Origin: UBA9547 sp044349205
GTDB taxonomy: Bacteria; Bacteroidota; Bacteroidia; Cytophagales; UBA9547
DNA: 15,762 nucleotides
Direction of reading: 5' to 3'
NCBI GenBank assembly: GCA_044349205.1
Contig: JBIKRJ010000035.1
Span: 1 to 15,762 of the forward strand
Positions within the stretch are counted from its first letter, which is position 1. The number at the start of each line of letters is the position of its first letter. Positions 8,081 through 13,190 of this stretch are shown here, one piece after another. Position numbers and translations under genes: made by a program. The notes under the pieces are model-generated. The model saw nothing but the letters and a program-made list of their open reading frames with translations. It was not told where the DNA came from and made no database searches.

Positions 8081-8108
8081 GTTCTCAGTTCATAGTTCGT
8101 AGTTTGCT
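8081..8108. repeat. Heptad repeat tract downstream of the acyltransferase gene
   Basis: Four phased 7-bp units beginning GTT: GTTCTCA, GTTCATA, GTTCGTA and GTTTGCT. The tract starts 9 nt after the stop codon at 8071. It is the third occurrence in 2 kb of the GTTNNNN heptad type. Confidence 0.75.
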
Positions 8109-8131
8109 CACGCAACCTGCCGAAATATGGT

Positions 8132-8150
8132 CGCTTAGCTTGTCGAAGCG
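8132..8150. repeat. Short hairpin with AGCTTGTCGAAGC motif, possible terminator
   Basis: Arms CGCTT (8132-8136) and AAGCG (8146-8150) enclose AGCTTGTCG. On the + strand the hairpin is followed by TTTTCTGAGTTTTTTG, so it could end transcription of the acyltransferase gene, though a 5-bp stem is weak. The internal 13-mer AGCTTGTCGAAGC (8137-8149) recurs at 8261-8273. Confidence 0.35.
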
Positions 8151-8189
8151 TTTTCTGAGTTTTTTGCCTTGACAGGTGTTATCCTTCTA

Positions 8190-8214
8190 TCGCCATCGTT
8201 TGCAACGAGGGCGA
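8190..8214. repeat. 25-nt imperfect palindrome, REP-like
   Basis: Outer arms TCGCC (8190-8194) and GGCGA (8210-8214), an A/G mismatch, inner arms TCGTT (8196-8200) and AACGA (8204-8208), and a TGC loop. There are ten pairs in all, GC-rich against its surroundings. A second small hairpin, GCGTT-TAG-AACGC, follows at 8224-8236. Confidence 0.55.
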
Positions 8215-8260
8215 GTGAGCACCGCGTTTAGAACGCTTTCCACAACTTTTAAAATAATTC

Positions 8261-8296
8261 AGCTTGTCGAAGCACCCTTCGAAAAGCTCAGGGTGC
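8261..8296. repeat. Overlapping palindromes of the CTTCGA-AAGCTCAGGGTG type
   Basis: AGCTTGTCGAAG (8261-8272) pairs with CTTCGAAAAGCT (8277-8288) with one mismatch around the loop CACC. The competing arms GCACCCT (8272-8278) and AGGGTGC (8290-8296) form a second hairpin using the same bases. From memory, the motif CACCCTTCGAcAAGCTCAGG is dispersed between genes in many bacteria, so this is probably a diverged copy of a common REP-like element. Confidence 0.6.
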
Positions 8297-8315
8297 AGGT
8301 TTACAGTGTATAATA

Positions 8316-8395
8316 GCTGTTACAAACAGCGCTTTCTACCTGCCCTGAATATTGGTGAGTTATTTTTAAATAATGGCTAGATTTAGATATAGCCA
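8316..8395. repeat. Two further small inverted repeats
   Basis: GCTGTT (8316-8321) and AACAGC (8325-8330) pair around a 3-nt loop. TGGCTA (8374-8379) and TAGCCA (8390-8395) pair around a 10-nt loop. Neither is followed by a U-run. They continue the palindrome-rich character of this gap. Confidence 0.4.
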
Positions 8396-8517
8396 ATTAC
8401 TTTCGCTTTCATTACCGCTAATCTCAAACTTGAGCGATGTGGGGGCTTGTGGGAAATCCTTTGCATAAAGCTAAAATTCAGAATACGCCTAATAAAGAAA
8501 AGGAAAAAGCGATTGCT

Positions 8518-8538
8518 TGCACCTGTTAAAGGGGTGCA
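8518..8538 (-). terminator. Possible terminator of the lipoprotein gene
   Basis: On the - strand, about 35 nt after the stop codon of the lipoprotein gene, TGCACC and GGTGCA arms (8533-8538 and 8518-8523) form a 6-bp stem, extendable by one T-G pair. Further on (about 8506-8510) there is a run of five T. The gap between stem and T-run makes this a weak candidate. Confidence 0.3.
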
Positions 8539-8573
8539 GTTGAAAAATCCTCACAATGCAGAAAAATTGTTAA

Positions 8574-10481
8574 TTAAAATGATCGAACAGCACGAACTGA
8601 AGTGGTGAAGTCTGCAGGCCAAGACCTTACTCCACGGCTTTGATAACCATCTAATGTTCCTGCTTTGAAAAATTGATACCAAGCCCTATCCGAATTATCC
8701 CAGCTTGAAGTCCAATAACAGTCCGCGACAAAACCTCCAATTATACTTCTATTATTGTAAAGAATAGATAACTCATCCTTACTTGGCAAATACCAGTCGG
8801 CATACCCACCCAAGTCTAAATCATAACATAATTTAGCAGCTGGTGCAGAAGTACATTCTTGCAGTATGTGAATAGTATTTTGATTACCAGTGCCTATTTC
8901 AAAACCAGGCAATCCCATATCACCACCCATTATATTCGTTATTTCACAACCCCACAATACAGCAGTGCCCCCTTGATCACTTGGTGCTGCAATTAAACCA
9001 TGAGTTTCACCTTCAATATAACCAGGGGTACCTTCATTAAAAATGCAAGCAATAATACCTCCTTGATAAATTTGACCGACCTCTAAACCATTAAAGGGTA
9101 TTACAGAAAGGTCATATTTGGTTTCTGAAACTTGCTCTATTTCATCCGTATATTTCACTATCAAATATCCGCTTTTAGAAGTATTGTCGGAAGTAGAAAT
9201 AGTAACATTAAAATTACTAGCAACCCCTTTTTTTTCACCTATGTTGATGTCTGGATTTGAGGAGGTAATGCTTAGGTTATTAAGGTTATTAATAAATTTA
9301 TCTACTGTTTTCACATTGGTAAAATTTATGACTCCTATATCGAAAATATTATTCGAAAAACCATTCCAAATACCTCTCATTACTATAAAAGCTTTTACTA
9401 ATTCTGCTAGATCAGTAAAAGAACTGTTCTTGTCATCTTCCTGAAAGTTTCTATAAGTTATTTTATAGTTTTCAAAAGTAAGTTTGGTGTTATTTTTAAT
9501 TTCGATAGTATTAGTATTTAGCCTGTGACTAATACTTTGCTTGAAATTGTCAATAACAACTCCATAAGCAGCAACAGGTGCCCAATAACACCAATTCTTC
9601 AACTCAACAAACATTCCTTTTGCCTTCTGAATATAAGAGCTCCCTTCGCCATTTAAAATTGCTTTAGTCAAATCGATTAAACTTTCACCAATATCTCCTA
9701 CCCCCATAAGGGCGGTTAATATGGTAGCCTGTCCTACTTTTCTGTATTTTCCCTGATTCAATAAAATTCCTATTCCTTCCATACATTTTTTGTATTTATC
9801 AATAGTAGAAAAAGCGGCTGCGCTAAGTCTCTGATTGGGGGAAGTCAACAAGTTTTTGTCAATGCCGGCTAAATTATTTTCAAATTCTTGTATAGTGCGT
9901 CTGTTAGCATAAAAATAGTTGGACAAGAGTTCTGCCTCATTTTCGGTGATTATGTCAACCTTTGGAATAGCTAGTTCTAATTTAGTGATTGAAAGCAATA
10001 AAGAATCTTTAGTTACCTGATCGGTTTCTTTATTAACAAGAGTTTTTAAATCTGCTATTATCGTATTTATATAGTTCTTAAGATATACCATGCCATCCTC
10101 AGGATTGGTTTGTGTGTTAATAGAAACCGACGTTTTTGCATTAACATCATCACCTTCTATTCTCAATTCTTGATTACCTGGCGAAATGGTTCCCGGCACA
10201 ATTATATAACATTGTTCAGAGTTACCTTGAATCACCACTACTTTAGTGTTTCCTAAATAACAATTGAGGTTAGAAGATGGGAGTAAAAACCCAACCGCCT
10301 TTACAGTAATCATTTCATAAGAAGAATAAGACGAGTAATCTGTTTTAATATTTGTGTTATTCGCTATAACTTCTTTTGAAGGCTGAGGATTTTCTAAGTC
10401 TCCACCCTTTTTTTTGCAAGAATTGATTAAAACAAATGAAATTAGAAAAAACGTAACAAGTAATCTGTTTTTAAATATCAT
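8574..10481 (-). CDS. Lipoprotein with IPT/TIG-like and DUF1566 (Lcl C-terminal) domains
   Basis: A 635-residue exported lipoprotein. Residues 1-21 are a signal peptide ending VLINS, with Cys22 as the lipidation site, followed by KKKGG. About residues 45-125 resemble an IPT/TIG Ig-like domain (YEMITVKAVGF, NCYLGNTKVVVIQG, IIVPGTISPGNQELRIEG). About 130-330 are mostly helical and not recognised. The last 165 residues or so match DUF1566: GQIYQGGIIACIFNEG, HGLIAAPSDQGG, GGYADWYLPSKDELSILYNN, DCYWTSSWDNSDRAWYQFF, SVRAVRSF. DUF1566 is found in surface proteins, including collagen-like ones. No enzymatic role can be assigned. The gene is clearly AT-richer than its neighbours and lies between a palindrome-rich gap and decayed mobile elements, which is consistent with acquisition by transfer (inference). 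The ATG at 10479-10481 directly precedes the signal peptide. Confidence 0.8.
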   Translation of the reverse strand: MIFKNRLLVTFFLISFVLINSCKKKGGDLENPQPSKEVIANNTNIKTDYSSYSSYEMITVKAVGFLLPSSNLNCYLGNTKVVVIQGNSEQCYIIVPGTISPGNQELRIEGDDVNAKTSVSINTQTNPEDGMVYLKNYINTIIADLKTLVNKETDQVTKDSLLLSITKLELAIPKVDIITENEAELLSNYFYANRRTIQEFENNLAGIDKNLLTSPNQRLSAAAFSTIDKYKKCMEGIGILLNQGKYRKVGQATILTALMGVGDIGESLIDLTKAILNGEGSSYIQKAKGMFVELKNWCYWAPVAAYGVVIDNFKQSISHRLNTNTIEIKNNTKLTFENYKITYRNFQEDDKNSSFTDLAELVKAFIVMRGIWNGFSNNIFDIGVINFTNVKTVDKFINNLNNLSITSSNPDINIGEKKGVASNFNVTISTSDNTSKSGYLIVKYTDEIEQVSETKYDLSVIPFNGLEVGQIYQGGIIACIFNEGTPGYIEGETHGLIAAPSDQGGTAVLWGCEITNIMGGDMGLPGFEIGTGNQNTIHILQECTSAPAAKLCYDLDLGGYADWYLPSKDELSILYNNRSIIGGFVADCYWTSSWDNSDRAWYQFFKAGTLDGYQSRGVRSWPADFTTSVRAVRSF

Positions 10482-10585
10482 GCTAAGGGTTTAGGAATTT
10501 AAACAAAGTAAGGTATTTAATTGTACACTAACTAACCTTTACGTGTTGTGCGATTGGAATTAGGGATAATATATTGGGGTAAAAA

Positions 10586-10657
10586 GTTGTGCATAATACT
10601 GAATTTCATTTATTAAGGAATAATTACTACCACATAACTTCTCCTTTTATGCACAAC
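10586..10657. repeat. 11-bp inverted repeat around the IS982 transposase start
   Basis: GTTGTGCATAA (10586-10596) and TTATGCACAAC (10647-10657) are perfect reverse complements 50 nt apart. The right arm overlaps the probable ATG (10649) of the transposase gene. GTTGTGC also occurs at 10544. The left arm may be at or near the left end of the insertion sequence, or the pair may act in control of the transposase mRNA. Confidence 0.55.
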
Positions 10658-11053
10658 CTAAAATCTAATTTCGACAAGTTTCTCAGCATTACCAAATCCA
10701 GCTTCAAGAACGTGGCCACTGCCGATGGCAACTTCTCCTTTTACCCAAGGAAGCCAAAATTGTCTGATTGTGAGATTATTGCCTTGTCTTTGTCTGCCGA
10801 GGCCATCGGGGTCGACTCCGAAAGTTACCTTTTCGGCAAGCTCAACGCAGACCATTTGTCCGATTTCCCTTCTTTGCCGCAAAGGTGCAACTACAACCGC
10901 AGGAGGAGAAAGCTCTCTCCCTATATCTCCCAGTTGGCACACAACCTTTCGGGCAGGATGAACGAGCACGAGGAGATCTTCATCGTCGATTCGATCCCAG
11001 TTCCCGTTGCTCCCGCAGTCGCTCGGCTCCTGCCGAGTGACAGTTATCTTTAA
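10649..11053 (+). pseudogene. IS982-family transposase, N-terminal half only
   Basis: The reading frame matches the N-terminal part of IS982-type DDE transposases of Bacteroidetes: FYPRKPKLSDCEIIALSLSA, ESYLFGKLNADHLSDFPSLP, a helical RRRRKLSPYI segment, and IFIVDSIPVPV with Asp114, the expected first catalytic Asp. Homology stops right after PVPV (about 11005). The rest up to the stop at 11051-11053 (APAVARLLPSD) is the translation of an inverted repeat, not transposase. Complete proteins have close to 290 residues, so more than half is missing, including the other two catalytic acids. A GTG at 10589 would add 20 residues, but the ATG at 10649 starts where the family homology begins. The base composition is GC-richer than the lipoprotein gene beside it. 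Not functional. Confidence 0.8.
11018..11041. repeat. REP-like hairpin beside the RAYT fragment
   Basis: Arms GTCGCTCGGC (11018-11027) and GCCGAGTGAC (11032-11041) pair over ten positions, one of them a G-T wobble on the + strand, around the loop TCCT. It lies 27 nt beyond the stop codon of the RAYT fragment and exactly where IS982 homology ends. A small hairpin GGCA-TCT-TGCC follows at 11054-11064. Confidence 0.65.
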
Positions 11054-11068
11054 GGCATCTTGCCGTTT

Positions 11069-11302
11069 TTAAAGTAAATCTAGCACTTTTATTGGGCTAT
11101 ATGGACTTGCGCTACTCAAAATCCACTCATGGGGTTCCGCTACAAAACCGGCTCTAACTGGGTTTTGATGTATATAATTTACTTTTTGCTTTATTACCTC
11201 TGCTGACCATAATGGTGTTGGATGACTATCTTTTTGCCAAAATGTAAAGTCTTTATTTTGTTTGGTACCTTTGCCATGATACCTAAATATCATTTCTAAC
11301 AT
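11069..11302 (-). pseudogene. REP-associated tyrosine transposase (RAYT), C-terminal fragment
   Basis: About 78 residues match the C-terminus of RAYT/Transposase_17 proteins: FRYHGKGTKQNKDFTFWQ, DSHPTPLWSAEVIKQKVNYI, then HQNPVRAGFVAEPHEWILSS. The Tyr in KVNYIHQNP is probably the catalytic tyrosine. The N-terminal HUH metal-binding region is absent, so the gene cannot be active. The frame stays open to an ATG at 11363-11365, but those first ~21 residues do not look like RAYT. RAYTs are single-copy domesticated relatives of IS200/IS605 transposases that act on REP palindromes, and a palindrome lies just past this gene's 3' end. Its truncated 5' end faces the truncated 5' end of the recombinase fragment on the other strand. 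Confidence 0.75.
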
Positions 11303-11339
11303 CTTTGTACACCCAATATCTAACTCTGAATACACCGCT

Positions 11340-11577
11340 AAAATCACAACAGAATTCTTCCGCAACTCATTGGTAATGTGGGAGAAAGGAGACTTGGAGA
11401 TTAAACGTAAAATTCAAAAAATAGCCTACCCAGACGGAATAGTTTTTAACAAGGAAAATAACAAATATCTAACTTTTGGAAAGAACTCATTACTCCACCT
11501 AATCAACATTATATCAAGCAGTTACACAAAGAAAAAAGCGGACTATTCAGAACAAATCTTGAACAAATCCGCTTCAG
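11340..11577 (+). pseudogene. Serine site-specific recombinase, C-terminal fragment
   Basis: The frame EFFRNSLVMWEKGDLEIKRK IQKIAYPDGIVF, then NKENNKYLTFGKNSLLHLIN, is typical of the very C-terminus of large serine recombinases of Bacteroidetes (WE.GD...K..IQ...FP.G pattern, then the ...YLT..VNS... strand). The resolvase catalytic domain and zinc-ribbon region are missing. The open frame runs on into the antisense strand of the tRNA-Leu gene (PRAGVEPACPC...) and stops at 11667-11669. That tail is an artefact of tRNA sequence, and similar tails are common in genes ending at tRNA attachment sites. The exact left limit of homology is uncertain by some tens of bases. Confidence 0.65.
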
Positions 11578-11661
11578 TACCCAGGGCCGGAGTCGAACCG
11601 GCATGTCCTTGCGAACACAGGTGTTTGAGACCAGCGCGTCTACCAATTCCGCCACCTGGGC
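11578..11661 (-). tRNA. tRNA-Leu (anticodon CAA)
   Basis: Read on the - strand, an 84-nt class II tRNA: acceptor GCCCAGG with CCTGGGT (one G-U pair at the end) and discriminator A73; D-stem GCG/CGC with loop GAATTGGTAGA; anticodon loop CTCAAAC giving CAA (codon UUG, leucine); long variable arm TGTTC-GCAA-GGACA; T-arm GCCGG-TTCGACT-CCGGC. CCA is not encoded. The anticodon stem CTGGT/ACCTG contains a T-T mismatch at 28:42. The 3' end borders the recombinase fragment. Confidence 0.93.
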
Positions 11662-11678
11662 CTTTCTAAAAAGGACTG

Positions 11679-11708
11679 CAAAAGTAGCAAAGCCATGCGA
11701 ATTAACAA
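11679..11708 (-). promoter_or_regulatory. Bacteroidetes-type promoter of tRNA-Leu
   Basis: On the - strand TTG (11706-11708) is followed by exactly 19 nt and then TACTTTTG (11679-11686), a full match to the Bacteroidetes primary sigma consensus TTG-N19-TAnnTTTG. The tRNA begins 17 nt downstream, leaving a 5' leader of about 10 nt. Confidence 0.85.
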
Positions 11709-11817
11709 GTAGCCACGAGCAAAATTTCCCTCTAAGGGACCAATTAAAAAATATGGCTTTGCCATTGGCCTTATTTATAGAGATAAACTACCTTATTTTA
11801 CTCCCACTTTTTAAAGC

Positions 11818-13188
11818 ATGCACCTCCGTACTTCCCGCACCCATATTTGGACCGAGCTTCGAGACATCTTGGAACTCAGTCTGCCCATTATAGTGGCCCA
11901 AGTAGGATACATGCTCATGGGTTTTTCAGACAATGTGATGGTAGGTAGCGTAGGGGCAACTGCTTTGGCCGCATGTGGCGTTTCCAACTCTATCTTTTTC
12001 ATGTTTTTCATCATTGGCATAGGCGGTTTATCGGTATTGGCACCACTTATTTCCAAAGCCAAAGAAGAAAAGTTGGACGAGCACTGTGGTAAGTACCTGA
12101 AGGCTGGCATGCTTGTTTCGATTTTCTACAGCATCTTCATCATGGTCATATTGGGTTTGTTTGTCTATTTTTTCGACTTACTGGGGCAAATGCCCGATGT
12201 GGCGCGGCTATCGAAGCAATATTTGGCCATTCTCATCGTTTCGGTACCTCCCATGATGCTTTTCATTGCGGTCAAACAATTTACCGATGGGCTCGAGAAC
12301 ACCAAAATAGGCATGTACGTAAGTTTGATTGGACTCGTTGTAAATGTAGTGTTGTGTTATTTGCTCATTTATGGGCATTTTGGACTCCCTGCCCTTGGAC
12401 TGAATGGTGCTGGCATTGCGACTACCGCTACACGTATCATTATGCTCATTTCCTTGTTTATATACGTTAAAAAATCTTCATCATTTCTGAAAGAAATGAA
12501 AGGATTTACCGTACCTATTGCACAATTAAAAAGCGACTGTTTGCAATTGTTGCGCAAAGGAATTCCTACGGGCATGCAAATGCTGGCCGAATGCAGCGCC
12601 TTTTCTATTGCCGCCATTATGGTAGGTTGGATAGGCACCGCCGAACTTGCAGCACACCAAATAGTGCTTTCGTGGGCTGGCCTTAGCTACATGATTTCGT
12701 CGGGCATTTCGATAGCCGTTTCGATACGGGTGGGCGCGGGACTGGGTGCCAAAAGCAAGGAACGCATTCTGCTGTCGGCCTATGTGGGGCTGGGCTTGGT
12801 GGTGGTGTACGAATGCCTGACTTTTGGCGGGTTTGTTCTTGGCAAAGAGTATTTGGCGGCACTATTCACCCACGATGCCGCTGTGATGCTAATAGCCCCT
12901 ACTTTGATGGTGCTCATGGGGCTATTTCAACTGCCTGATGGCATACAAGTGGTGTGGCTTGGCGCTTTGCGTGGTTTGCTCGACGTGCAAGTGCCTACTT
13001 ACATTGTGGTTTTTGCATATTTGGTAGTGTGCCTTCCCTTAGGCTATTTTCTAGGTTTCTATTGCGGGTACGGTGCCAGCGGAATATGGTTTGGACTGGT
13101 GATAGGGTTGTCTATTTCTGCCGCACTTAACACGTATCGTTTTTGGCGATATTCCAGAAAATTAGACTTTAAGGAGGAAATAAGCTGA
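11818..13188 (+). CDS. MATE-family multidrug/Na+ (or H+) antiporter, NorM-like
   Basis: A complete 456-residue inner-membrane protein with twelve hydrophobic segments in two halves of six. The N-terminal segment ELSLPIIVAQVGYMLMGFSDNVMVG carries the typical MATE pattern (P.I......M...D...VG). The start of the second half, LLRKGIPTGMQMLAECSAFSIAAIMVGWIG, repeats it with the conserved Pro and Glu. Members expel cationic drugs or metabolites in exchange for Na+ or H+. The substrate is unknown. ATG at 11818 fits the family's short cytoplasmic N-terminus. The 156-bp gap to the divergent tRNA gene should hold its promoter, but I see no clear consensus match on this strand. The stop lies 2 nt from the stop of the convergent kinase gene. 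Confidence 0.92.
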   Translation: MHLRTSRTHIWTELRDILELSLPIIVAQVGYMLMGFSDNVMVGSVGATALAACGVSNSIFFMFFIIGIGGLSVLAPLISKAKEEKLDEHCGKYLKAGMLVSIFYSIFIMVILGLFVYFFDLLGQMPDVARLSKQYLAILIVSVPPMMLFIAVKQFTDGLENTKIGMYVSLIGLVVNVVLCYLLIYGHFGLPALGLNGAGIATTATRIIMLISLFIYVKKSSSFLKEMKGFTVPIAQLKSDCLQLLRKGIPTGMQMLAECSAFSIAAIMVGWIGTAELAAHQIVLSWAGLSYMISSGISIAVSIRVGAGLGAKSKERILLSAYVGLGLVVVYECLTFGGFVLGKEYLAALFTHDAAVMLIAPTLMVLMGLFQLPDGIQVVWLGALRGLLDVQVPTYIVVFAYLVVCLPLGYFLGFYCGYGASGIWFGLVIGLSISAALNTYRFWRYSRKLDFKEEIS

Positions 13189-13190
13189 AC

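Larger units (their letters stand above)
8072..8573. other. 502-bp non-coding stretch rich in short palindromes
   Basis: No convincing gene is visible on either strand. The stretch opens with four GTTNNNN heptads and then holds a run of separate inverted repeats: 8132-8150, 8190-8214, 8224-8236, 8261-8288 (overlapping 8272-8296), 8316-8330, 8374-8395 and 8518-8538. Two copies of the 13-mer AGCTTGTCGAAGC occur at 8137-8149 and 8261-8273. This is what a REP-type or decayed mobile-element intergenic region looks like. The arms differ between palindromes, so it is not a simple array of one repeat. Confidence 0.6.

Noticed and set aside
8160..8260. Degraded coding sequence in the palindrome-rich gap
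   Set aside because: Short frames on both strands show no recognisable protein motif, and the sequence is better explained by inverted repeats.
10504..10511. TTACTTTG on the - strand as -7 box of the lipoprotein gene
   Set aside because: The first TA is TT, and no TTG lies 19 or so bases upstream on that strand. The gene's promoter stays unassigned.
11578..11669. Open frame continuing from the recombinase fragment through the tRNA (PRAGVEPACPC...)
   Set aside because: It is the antisense translation of tRNA-Leu, a common artefact, not protein-coding sequence.
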